Of a stretch of DNA of 64,000 bases, positions 52,934 to 61,034 are shown piece after piece. This stretch comes from Oceanobacter sp045430275 (lineage in GTDB: Bacteria > Pseudomonadota > Gammaproteobacteria > Pseudomonadales > Oceanobacteraceae): contig JAILXU010000012.1 of assembly GCA_045430275.1 (NCBI GenBank), positions 65,359 to 129,358 on the forward strand, in the 5' to 3' direction. Each line of letters opens with the position of its first letter. The first letter of the stretch is position 1. Position numbers and translations under genes: made by a program. The notes below the pieces were generated by a model. It did no database searches and was not told the DNA's origin. It saw only the letters and a program-made list of their open reading frames with translations.

Positions 52934-54619
52934 ATGAGTACAAATACGGATGCCGCAGTGTTTTTCGAGCAGCACGAAGAACGTCTGAATCAGGCCCTGG
53001 AAGTATTGGCCACGCGAGGTTACTGGGCACCTTACCCGGAGCACACCAAAAGCTACCCGGAAGCGCAGATTCAGGGCGCTCAGGCGGCCTTTGAAGCACG
53101 TCTCAACCAGCACTACCCGCTCAAGGGCGTCACGGTGGTCGGTCAGGCCGGTAACGAACGCTCTCCGTATGGATTCGATCTCGGCATTACCTACGATCAG
53201 TACGACACCAACGAGCTGATGGATCATCAGCAGACCGCGATGAAAAGCTGGCGCAATGCAGGCGTAAAAACCCGCGTTGGCATCTGTCTAGAAGCGATTC
53301 AACGCCTCAATGCCATCAGTGGCGAAATGGCCCAGGCGGTTCAGCACACCAGTGGCCAGTCCAATATGATGGCGTTTCAGGCCGGTGGCCCACACGCACA
53401 AGACCGCGCTGTCGAAGCCGTCGCGACTGCATGGAAAGCCATGCGTGACGTACCGGAAAGCGGCGAGTGGCACAAGCCGATGGGCCGTCGAGGCACCCAG
53501 TCGTTGTCCAAGCGCTGGCACATTGTGCCACGCGGTATTTCCCTGGCCGTGGCCTGTTGCACCTTCCCGACCTGGAACACCTATCCGGGCCTGTTCGCCA
53601 GTTTGGTGACCGGCAATCCGGTGTTGGTCAAGCCGCATCCGGGTTCCATTCTGCCACTGGCGATGTCCGTCGAGATTATTCAGGCCGTTCTGGAAGAAGC
53701 CGGGTTTGATCCGCTGCTGGTGGCGCTGGTCGTGGATACTCCTGAACAGCCATTGGCCAAGGTGCTGGCTGAAGACAAACGCGTGCAACTGATCGACTTC
53801 ACCGGTTCGAGTGAATTTGGCAACTGGCTAGAGCAAAACGCCACGCATGCACAGGTCTTCACCGAGAAAGCCGGTCTGAACACCGTAATCATCGACAGCG
53901 TTGACAACATCAAGGCCGTGACTGGCAACCTGGGTTTTTCCCTGTCGTTGTACTCTGGCCAGATGTGTACCTCTCCTCAGGCGATTTATGTTCCGCGCAC
54001 GGGCATTACAGCCGGTGATACCCACATGAGCTTTGACGACGTTGCCAACGCCATCAAGGGGGCGGTTCAGCACTGGATGGCGGACAAGGACATGGCCTGC
54101 TCGTTTCTGGGTGCCATTCAGTCCGAGCGCACCAATGCCCGCATCGACGCGTGTCGTGAACAGGTTGAAGGGCGTGGCACCGTGCTGCTCGACAGCGAGC
54201 ACCTGACTCACCCGGAATTCCCGGATGCCCGAGTACGCACGCCGTTGTTGCTGAGCGTGGATGGCAAAGACGTGGACTTGTACGGTGATGAGCAGTTCGG
54301 CCCGATTGCCTATGTGATCGCTACCGACAGCACCGAACATTCCATGGAACTGGCGCGTCAGACCATCGGTGAGAAAGGCGCAATTGCACTGGCGTTGTAT
54401 TCCACCGATGACGCGGTGCTGGATCAGGGCGAAGAACTGGCGCAAGACGTGTGCGTATCGCTGTCCGTGAACCTCGATGGCGGTTTTTACATGAACCAGT
54501 CTGCGACGTTCAGCGACTTCCACGCCACCGGCGGCAATGCGGCGGCCAATACCGCCTTTACGGACGGCGCGTTTGTGTCACGTCGTTTTGTGGTGGTACA
54601 AAGCCGTCGTCCGATGTAA
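52934..54619 (+). CDS. paaN: Phenylacetic acid degradation protein PaaN
   Basis: 561 residues of the aldehyde dehydrogenase superfamily, PaaN branch, without the MaoC domain found in PaaZ. It has the coenzyme region TFPTWNTYPGLFASLVTGNPVLVKPHP, and the putative nucleophile Cys in SGQMCTSPQAIYVPR. The N-terminal ~130 residues are specific to this family. It is usually annotated as a ring-opening dehydrogenase, but that activity is covered here by PaaZ, so its role is open. Divergent from paaF and head of paaN-paaY-paaX. AGGGG lies upstream of the ATG. Confidence 0.93.
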   Translation: MSTNTDAAVFFEQHEERLNQALEVLATRGYWAPYPEHTKSYPEAQIQGAQAAFEARLNQHYPLKGVTVVGQAGNERSPYGFDLGITYDQYDTNELMDHQQTAMKSWRNAGVKTRVGICLEAIQRLNAISGEMAQAVQHTSGQSNMMAFQAGGPHAQDRAVEAVATAWKAMRDVPESGEWHKPMGRRGTQSLSKRWHIVPRGISLAVACCTFPTWNTYPGLFASLVTGNPVLVKPHPGSILPLAMSVEIIQAVLEEAGFDPLLVALVVDTPEQPLAKVLAEDKRVQLIDFTGSSEFGNWLEQNATHAQVFTEKAGLNTVIIDSVDNIKAVTGNLGFSLSLYSGQMCTSPQAIYVPRTGITAGDTHMSFDDVANAIKGAVQHWMADKDMACSFLGAIQSERTNARIDACREQVEGRGTVLLDSEHLTHPEFPDARVRTPLLLSVDGKDVDLYGDEQFGPIAYVIATDSTEHSMELARQTIGEKGAIALALYSTDDAVLDQGEELAQDVCVSLSVNLDGGFYMNQSATFSDFHATGGNAAANTAFTDGAFVSRRFVVVQSRRPM

Positions 54620-54740
54620 CCAGCATCCAGTACCAAAAGCTTTGCCAACACCTTTGAAAGCGAGCCTCGGATGATCGTAATACACAAGAGAACACAGAGG
54701 CTCGACATAACCGGATTACCTAACGAGGAATAACAACGCT

Positions 54741-55331
54741 ATGCCTTGCTACCGTATTGATAACATCACGCCTGTGGTTCACCCAACCGCTTACGTTCAC
54801 CCAACCGCCGTCCTGATTGGCGACGTCATTGTTGGCCCTGGCTGCTACGTCGGCCCATTGGCCAGCATTCGTGGCGACTTTGGCCGCATTACGCTGGAAG
54901 AAGGTGCCAACCTGCAAGACACTTGTGTGATTCACGGTTTCCCGCAAAGCCACACCATCGTCAAACGCGATGGCCACATTGGCCACGGTGCTGTACTGCA
55001 CGGCTGTGTGATTGGCGAAGACGTACTGGTCGGCATGAATGCTGTGGTGATGGACGGCGCTGTGATTGGCGACCGCTCGATTATTTCCGCCGCGTCCTTT
55101 GTCAAAGCCAAATTCGAATGCCCGGAACGCTCATTGGTAATGGGCACGCCAGCCGCCGTCAAACGCGAACTGAGCGACAAGGAAATCACCTGGAAACAAG
55201 GTGGCACGCGTGAATATCAGGAGCTGGCACGTCGCAGCATGGCGTCCATGGTCGAGTGTTCTCCCCTGACGGAAACGGAAGAAGACAGAGCCTCTTTCGC
55301 CGACTCAGGTCATCGTCCCAAGCAGTCATAA
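54741..55331 (+). CDS. paaY: PaaY, gamma-carbonic-anhydrase-like thioesterase
   Basis: 196 residues of left-handed beta-helix hexapeptide repeats (VHPTAVLIGDVIVGPGCYVGPLASIRGDF, IHGFPQSHTIVKRDGHIGHGAVLHGCVIG). The metal-binding histidines are in IHGF and HIGHGAVLHG. PaaY hydrolyses CoA esters of toxic ring intermediates, protecting CoA pools. GAGGAA precedes the ATG. An eight-base inverted repeat with a 28-base gap lies upstream (54661-54704). Confidence 0.95.
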   Translation: MPCYRIDNITPVVHPTAYVHPTAVLIGDVIVGPGCYVGPLASIRGDFGRITLEEGANLQDTCVIHGFPQSHTIVKRDGHIGHGAVLHGCVIGEDVLVGMNAVVMDGAVIGDRSIISAASFVKAKFECPERSLVMGTPAAVKRELSDKEITWKQGGTREYQELARRSMASMVECSPLTETEEDRASFADSGHRPKQS

Positions 55332-55447
55332 GGTGCAGATTGGTCGCAGCACTGGTAGGCTTCGTGCTTTTGCCTTTGCTGCCCCGACAAGTTCGGCCTG
55401 TTTTCTGAACGGTTGTACAGCACAATCCAGCGACCTACTGATTGCCC

Positions 55448-56371
55448 ATGAGCTCACTTGAATCCCTCGACAACCTGATTACCCGTTTCCAGTCACAAAA
55501 ACCGATTCGTGCCAGTTCTCTGGTCATTACGGTCTACGGGGATGCGGTGGAACCACACGGTGGCACCGTCTGGCTCGGCAGCCTGATTCGTTTACTGGAG
55601 CCAATGGGCATCAGCGAACGTCTGATGCGTACGACCATTTTCCGCCTGACTCAGGATGGCTGGCTGATGAGCGAAAAAGTCGGTCGTCGCAGTTACTACA
55701 GCCTCACCGGCCCAGGCCGTCGCAAGTTTGAGCAAGCTTTCAAACGCGTTTACAGCACCAATATGACGGCCTGGAACGGCACCTGGTGTCTGGTGTTGCT
55801 CTCTCAACTCAGTACCGACCGACGCAAGGCCGTTCGGGATGAACTGGCCTGGCAAGGCTTTGGGCCGTTATCCAATGTGTTGCTTGGCAGCCCACGCTGT
55901 CAGTATGCCGATGTGGTCGCCACCCTGACTGGATTGGGTGTGATTGATGATGTGATCGTGTTCGAGACCGTGCCGCAAGAAGAACTGTCGTCACGTCCGA
56001 TTCGGTTGCAGGTACGGGATAGCTGGGGCATTGAAGAGCTGGGTCAGCAATACGATGACTTCATTCAGCTGTTTCGCCCGGTGTGGCAGGAGTTCCGAGA
56101 AGCCAACTGGCTCGACCCACAAGCCTGCTTTCTGGCCAGAACCCTGCTGATTCACGAATACCGCAAACTGAACCTGCGTGATCCGCTATTGCCGGATGAG
56201 CTGCTGCCGGGCGATTGGGATGGCCGCGCCGCCCGCCAGTTGTGTCGCAATATCTATCGCTTGCTGACACCCAAAGCTGAAGAATGGCTGGCCAATGTGC
56301 TGGAAACCGCCGACGGCCCCTTGCCGGAAGCGTCCGAGGGTTTCTATCAGCGTTTTGGCGGCTTGCGTTAA
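55448..56371 (+). CDS. paaX: Phenylacetate operon repressor PaaX
   Basis: 307 residues. An N-terminal winged helix-turn-helix (PHGGTVWLGSLIRLLEPMGISERLMRTTIFRLTQDGWL) and a central effector domain (GRRSYYSLTGPGRRKFEQAFKRVY and beyond) match PaaX. It represses paa genes until phenylacetyl-CoA binds. ATG at 55448 is preferred to the TTG two codons earlier. It follows paaY by 116 bases. Confidence 0.95.
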   Translation: MSSLESLDNLITRFQSQKPIRASSLVITVYGDAVEPHGGTVWLGSLIRLLEPMGISERLMRTTIFRLTQDGWLMSEKVGRRSYYSLTGPGRRKFEQAFKRVYSTNMTAWNGTWCLVLLSQLSTDRRKAVRDELAWQGFGPLSNVLLGSPRCQYADVVATLTGLGVIDDVIVFETVPQEELSSRPIRLQVRDSWGIEELGQQYDDFIQLFRPVWQEFREANWLDPQACFLARTLLIHEYRKLNLRDPLLPDELLPGDWDGRAARQLCRNIYRLLTPKAEEWLANVLETADGPLPEASEGFYQRFGGLR

Positions 56372-56537
56372 GCCGCCGCCCCAAGCGGGGAAAAGCCATA
56401 CAACCGCTTACAGCGCCCACTGATAACCGAACGAGAGTAAGGGGCCATATTCGAAGCCGCGTATATTAGGACAGCACACCGGGATTCACCAGTAGCAAAC
56501 CAGTGGCAATGCTCTATAAGTAGCCAGGTATTGGCCG

Positions 56538-58037
56538 TCAGCGATTGGCGCTGATAAACGTGGTCGCCTTGTCAACACGATGAGCTTGCGTGGTAAAGCG
56601 GAAGGTGATGTCTGAGCGATAAGGCAGCTCCTCTTCCGAGCACACTTTGTAACGCAACCACTGATTGCCCAGCGCGTCTGAATCCAACCGTGGCTCACCC
56701 CCCAACTGCCAACCGCCGCCCGATGCACTGCTGACTGCAATCTGTACCGGATCACTGACATTACTGCCGCCATCGAAGCGCTCCACTTTCAGGCGATAGT
56801 GATTACAGATGGCATCGTCCTGCCAGGTATAGAGCTGATCCCGGTCACGCTGCACCTCCACCAGCAAGCGCGTGGTGTGCTGGAACCCGACAGCAACCAT
56901 AAGTACAGCCGTGACACACACCAGAGCGTATCCGACCAGCCGGGGCCGCAACCAGGGAGACCGATAGCCATCGTCGTGTTGCAGCTCGGCTTCTGAGGCA
57001 AAACGAATCAGTCCCAATGGCCGCTTGAGCTTGGCCATCACCCGATCGCAGGCGTCGATACAGGCACCGCAATCAATACAGGGCGCTTGTAAACCGTCTC
57101 GAATATCAATACCAACCGGGCACACCTGCACACACAAATCGCAGTCGACACAATCCCCCTGAGGGGCCGCCGATGATGATTGGCGCTCCTGCACCGCTTT
57201 TTTGGAACGACGCTGGCGCGGCTCACCGCGTTTGACATCGTACGAAACGGTGCGCGTGTGGGAATCAAACATCACGCTCTGGAAACGCGAATACGGACAC
57301 GCATGCAGACAGATTTTTTCTCGCACAAAACCGGCATTCAGGTACGTCAGCAAGGTCATCACCGTCACCCAAATGGCACTGCCCGTGCTCAATTCGAAGC
57401 TGGCAAGCTGGGCCAGCAACTCACGCACAGGAACAAAATAGCCGGTAAAGGTCAGGGCCGTGGCCAATGCCAGCACCAGCCACAGCGCGTGTTTGGCCAA
57501 CTGACGAACACGGTACGCGCCGGGCTGATCTTTTAAACGGCGCTGGCGCAAACCGGGTGTGCCGAGTGTCAGGGTTTCAATGCGCAGAAACACCCATGTC
57601 CAGACACTTTGGGGGCAAGCAAAACCGCACCAGACCCGCCCCCAGGCCACGGCTGCAAAAAACAGCAGCATGGCCGCCGTAATCAATAATCCTCCCAGCA
57701 ATGGCAAGTCGTGCCATGACAAGCTGCTGCCCCAGAGCAGAATGCGCTGGGTATCGTAAGAGAACAGAATCACCGGCTGGCCATCCACCTGAAACCAGAC
57801 GGTCAAAAAAAACAGCGCCATCATCGGTGCGGACACCCAGCGCCGAATACTCTGAAAGCGGCCTTCGATCAAACGCACAATAAAGGGCAAACCGGAATAC
57901 AGGGGCGCAGGCCGGGACTGATCCATACGACCGGGGGTGACACCATCGACCTGATAAGGACTGACGCGAGCGGGAGCTTCGGTATCCGGTTCATGAATCT
58001 GTACCGCCGGAATGCGTGCCTCTGGGGTAGGTTCCAT
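56538..58037 (-). CDS. ccoG: Cytochrome c oxidase accessory protein CcoG
   Basis: 499 residues with about five membrane spans. Cys-rich motifs are CGFACPQSVW in a periplasm-near loop, CLHACPYSRF, and two ferredoxin-type 4Fe-4S sites CVDCDLCVQVCP and CIDCGACIDACD; the C-terminal ~110 residues form an Ig-like periplasmic domain. CcoG (RdxA/FixG) is a Cu reductase helping assembly of cbb3 oxidase. No ccoNOP or ccoS genes are near, so it is separated from the usual cluster. Divergent from a MocR-type regulator. Confidence 0.94.
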   Translation of the reverse strand: MEPTPEARIPAVQIHEPDTEAPARVSPYQVDGVTPGRMDQSRPAPLYSGLPFIVRLIEGRFQSIRRWVSAPMMALFFLTVWFQVDGQPVILFSYDTQRILLWGSSLSWHDLPLLGGLLITAAMLLFFAAVAWGRVWCGFACPQSVWTWVFLRIETLTLGTPGLRQRRLKDQPGAYRVRQLAKHALWLVLALATALTFTGYFVPVRELLAQLASFELSTGSAIWVTVMTLLTYLNAGFVREKICLHACPYSRFQSVMFDSHTRTVSYDVKRGEPRQRRSKKAVQERQSSSAAPQGDCVDCDLCVQVCPVGIDIRDGLQAPCIDCGACIDACDRVMAKLKRPLGLIRFASEAELQHDDGYRSPWLRPRLVGYALVCVTAVLMVAVGFQHTTRLLVEVQRDRDQLYTWQDDAICNHYRLKVERFDGGSNVSDPVQIAVSSASGGGWQLGGEPRLDSDALGNQWLRYKVCSEEELPYRSDITFRFTTQAHRVDKATTFISANR

Positions 58038-58083
58038 TGCAAAACCTCTCGAAAATGGAATGTGCGGGCGACTCTAGCAAGCT

Positions 58084-58133
58084 AAACTGTCAATATTCAG
58101 AGATAGTTTTTGCAAACTGGATAGGGACAGTTT
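58084..58133. promoter_or_regulatory. Four AAACTGTC-like half-sites, candidate MocR operator
   Basis: AAACTGTC (58084-58091, forward), GATAGTTT (58102-58109, reverse), AAACTGGA (58114-58121, forward) and GACAGTTT (58126-58133, reverse) form two inverted pairs in 50 bases. They sit directly before the MocR-type gene and 47 bases from the divergent ccoG start, and probably bind its product. Confidence 0.5.
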
Positions 58134-58134
58134 C

Positions 58135-59628
58135 ATGACCCCGTTACGCTATCAGCAGGTTGAACACTGGATACAAGCAGGCATCCGCGAACAGCGCTGG
58201 CAAGCCGGAGAACGTCTGCCGTCCATTCGCACCCTGTGTCAGCAATTCGGGGTGTCCAAAATCACCGTGCAACACGCGTTTCAACGACTGGAAGCCCAGC
58301 GCCTGGTTGAAGCCAGACCGCGTTCTGGTTATTACGTGCTGGAACGCACCGAGCCGTCCACAACCAGCATCACTCCAACCGCCGCTGGCTCTGCCACCGT
58401 CCCGACCCCGTCGGGCGTCACAGTACACACGCTGTTGCTGGAAGTGATGGAACAGGGCGCGGCGTTTGACCTGTGCCCTCCGAAGGTGAACTGCCATGAA
58501 CCCAGCATTCGGGTTCCAGCCGATGCACGCCAGCGCGAACCCGGCCAAACAGCCTTGAATCGCAGCCTGGGCCGTGCTCTGAGACGCCAGCAAAGCCAGC
58601 ATCACAGCTACTACGACCAGCCCGCCGGAGAGACCAGTTTACGGTTTCAGATTGGCGAACGTTACCGTCGCCGCGCCACCGTACTGGAGCTGCAGGACAT
58701 CTGTATCACTAACGGTTGTCAGCACAGCCTGTTTCTGGCCCTGATGAGCGTGTGCCAGGCTGGCGATGTGGTGGCAGTCGAAGCACCGGGGTTCTATGGA
58801 GCCTTGCAACTGCTCGAACAACTGCAACTCAAGGTGATTGAAATTCCCAGCCATGCAGAGCAAGGGATGGATATGGACGCACTGGAACAGGCGCTGGCTC
58901 GCTGGCCAATCCGGGCAGTGCTGATCACCCCGGCCTTTGCCACGCCCACCGGTGCCCTGCTACCGGATAGCGCTCGCCAGCATCTGATGACCTTGGCCGA
59001 ACAACACGATCTGGCCATCATTGAAGACGACATCTACGCCGAGACCGCCTTTAACCCGGCCAGCCATCCCGGTGCCGAACTGCTGCCTTCACCGCTCAAG
59101 GCACTGGATCACCAACAGCCGAGCCATCAGCAGCGCGTTATCCTGTGCGGCTCCTATTCCAAGTGCCTGTCCAAAGACTTGCGACTGGGCTGGATTGCCG
59201 GAGGACGCTGGCACGACCGAATACTGCGCCTCAAGCTGGTGAGCCAACTGGCCAGCAACCGCTCCCATCAGCAAGGGCTGGCTGACTTTATCGAAGACGG
59301 CGGCTTGCTCCGTCATCTGAAACGCTACCGCCAGACCCTGCGTCAGCAACGTGATCAACTGCTGCATCACCTGCGAGACTGGCCTATTCCCACTCCGGCC
59401 ATTCCCAATGGCGGCCTGACACTCTGGCTGAGCCTGCCAGCTTCCATCAACACCCTGACGCTCTATCAACAGGCCCGCCACCACGGCATTACCATCACAC
59501 CCGGCCCGTTGTTTTCGGCATCCGGGCAATTCCAGAATCACCTGCGCCTCAGCTACGCCCATCCGTGGACACCCGTTAGAATTCAGGCATTACAAACGTT
59601 GCGGCATTTGATTGAAGACAACGCTTGA
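58135..59628 (+). CDS. MocR-type regulator (GntR HTH fused to aminotransferase-like domain)
   Basis: 497 residues. The N-terminal GntR winged helix (GERLPSIRTLCQQFGVSKITVQHAFQRLEAQRLVEARPRSGYYV) joins a PLP fold-type I domain from about residue 100. The PLP-lysine region is CGSYSKCLSKDLRLGWIAGG and the Asp region IIEDDIYAETAF. MocR regulators sense PLP or amino-compound ligands. The target is unknown; the divergent neighbour is ccoG and the half-site cluster sits in between. Confidence 0.9.
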   Translation: MTPLRYQQVEHWIQAGIREQRWQAGERLPSIRTLCQQFGVSKITVQHAFQRLEAQRLVEARPRSGYYVLERTEPSTTSITPTAAGSATVPTPSGVTVHTLLLEVMEQGAAFDLCPPKVNCHEPSIRVPADARQREPGQTALNRSLGRALRRQQSQHHSYYDQPAGETSLRFQIGERYRRRATVLELQDICITNGCQHSLFLALMSVCQAGDVVAVEAPGFYGALQLLEQLQLKVIEIPSHAEQGMDMDALEQALARWPIRAVLITPAFATPTGALLPDSARQHLMTLAEQHDLAIIEDDIYAETAFNPASHPGAELLPSPLKALDHQQPSHQQRVILCGSYSKCLSKDLRLGWIAGGRWHDRILRLKLVSQLASNRSHQQGLADFIEDGGLLRHLKRYRQTLRQQRDQLLHHLRDWPIPTPAIPNGGLTLWLSLPASINTLTLYQQARHHGITITPGPLFSASGQFQNHLRLSYAHPWTPVRIQALQTLRHLIEDNA

Positions 59629-59744
59629 TCACGATCAGAGCTGAAAGCACTGGCCCTTCAGGTATGCTAACGATCAGGGAATGTTTACAAGGAATGAAAG
59701 ATGAATGGGTCGAACCGCTCCAACCAACCAGAAAAGACATGCGT

Positions 59745-59850
59745 CAGGTTGTTCCCATTGGGAACAACTGCCATAATGTTCTCCAACAACACCTCCCAAG
59801 CCTATGGCCAGCGCAAGCTGACTACGCTCAAACCGGGAGGTTTCTTTTTT
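59745..59850 (+). ncRNA. Candidate structured RNA upstream of the Abi gene
   Basis: Hairpin 1 (59748-59768): arms GGTTGTTCCC and GGGAACAAC around an ATT loop. Downstream, ACCTCCC (59791-59797) pairs with GGGAGGT (59835-59841) and encloses GCC-TAT-GGC (59800-59808) and CAGC-GCAA-GCTG (59809-59820, a GNRA loop), then TTCTTTTTT. This looks like a small RNA ending in a terminator, 14 bases before the Abi start. An AbiF RNA motif has been described upstream of such genes; I have not compared the two. Confidence 0.45.
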
Positions 59851-59864
59851 CTGGGGGCTAAATA

Positions 59865-60932
59865 ATGCGGCATTACCAGAAACCTCCCCTCAGCCTTGCT
59901 GAACAAATTCAGAAACTGAAACATCGTAGTCTTGTAATCAACGATGATGCTCTGGCAACAAGCTGTCTTTCCACTATTGGGTTTTATCGTCTGAGTGCTT
60001 ACTTCATTCCCTTTGAAGACAAAAATAATACGGTAGTACAGCACGCTTTTCTGCCGGGTACGACTTTTGATCAAATTTTGTTCCTATACGTATTTGATCG
60101 TCGACTCAGACTCTTAATCCTAGAAGCACTTGAGCGTATTGAAGTTGCTGTACGTACTAGCTGGACAAATGCGCTCACCACCTCAACAGGCGATTCGCAT
60201 GCGTATATGAAGTCTGAGTATTTCAAGAACCCTCATGAGCATCTTAAACATCTGAACCGTGTCACCAGTGACGTATTGGACAGTAAGGAAAAGTTTGTCA
60301 GCAGTTATCGTAAAAAATACGTGAAACCATTTTTACCACCCACGTGGGCTGTAGCAGAAACGCTGAGTTTCGGAGGCTTGTCCCTCTGGTACAGCAATAC
60401 TCAGAATAATCATGTTAAAAAGCAGGTATCAGACAGTTTCAATATTCCAACCGTAGAGCTAATGGAAGGCGTTCTTGAAGCACTCACTGTGCTGCGAAAT
60501 ATTTGTGCGCATCATGCTCGCTGCTGGAACCGGGAATACGTCAAACGACTACCATTACTCAAACGTTTACGTAATACGTTAGCTATCAATACAGTTGAAA
60601 CCAGCCATAAAGACTATTTACGGTCACTGGGAAATGTACTTGGAAAAATAAAAGATGCTCCTGAGGTCGATAACCTAATGGACGCAATAAGAAGAGGAGA
60701 AGTGACTATTCCTACTCAAACGGTCACCCAGATGGACAATCGCCTCTACAACCACCTGGTGGTGATTTCACATATGATGAAAGCCATTCAACCCACCACA
60801 GGCTGGCAAACTCGTCTCGTTAGTGAAATTTTGACACTGACACCCCGGCAGCAAATGGCAATGGGATTTCCTGATCACTGGCAAACCATGCCGTTCTGGG
60901 AAGGTGCGCTCCAGCAAGCACAGTCAGGATGA
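59865..60932 (+). CDS. Abi family protein (Abi_2, HEPN RNase fold)
   Basis: 355 residues. The N-terminal segment LAEQIQKLKHRSLVINDDALATSCLSTIGFYRLSAYFIPF and LFLYVFDRRLRLLILEALERIEVAVRTS match the AbiD/AbiF-like Abi_2 family. The HEPN catalytic motif is RNICAH (R-x4-H) at about residues 217-222, in LTVLRNICAHHARCWNRE. Relatives abort phage infection or act as RNase toxins. The gene is AT-richer than its neighbours (25 of 60 bases G+C in line 60001), hinting at transfer. A structured RNA candidate with a terminator lies just upstream. Confidence 0.88.
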   Translation: MRHYQKPPLSLAEQIQKLKHRSLVINDDALATSCLSTIGFYRLSAYFIPFEDKNNTVVQHAFLPGTTFDQILFLYVFDRRLRLLILEALERIEVAVRTSWTNALTTSTGDSHAYMKSEYFKNPHEHLKHLNRVTSDVLDSKEKFVSSYRKKYVKPFLPPTWAVAETLSFGGLSLWYSNTQNNHVKKQVSDSFNIPTVELMEGVLEALTVLRNICAHHARCWNREYVKRLPLLKRLRNTLAINTVETSHKDYLRSLGNVLGKIKDAPEVDNLMDAIRRGEVTIPTQTVTQMDNRLYNHLVVISHMMKAIQPTTGWQTRLVSEILTLTPRQQMAMGFPDHWQTMPFWEGALQQAQSG

Positions 60933-61034
60933 CGCTCTTCTATAACCCGCACCAAACACTGTCCATCAGGAACCACTTGCCACCACACCGGGATTTGTTT
61001 ACCAATAACGTTTTCCCACACACGGACGACCGTT

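Noticed and set aside
52637..53227. Minus-strand frame across the paaF/paaN control region
   Set aside because: It overlaps the paaN start and the operator-like boxes; no start signal or domain.
59865..60932. Classic type III ToxI-like tandem repeats before the Abi gene
   Set aside because: No tandem repeat array is present upstream; only unique hairpins, so a ToxIN-type locus is not supported.
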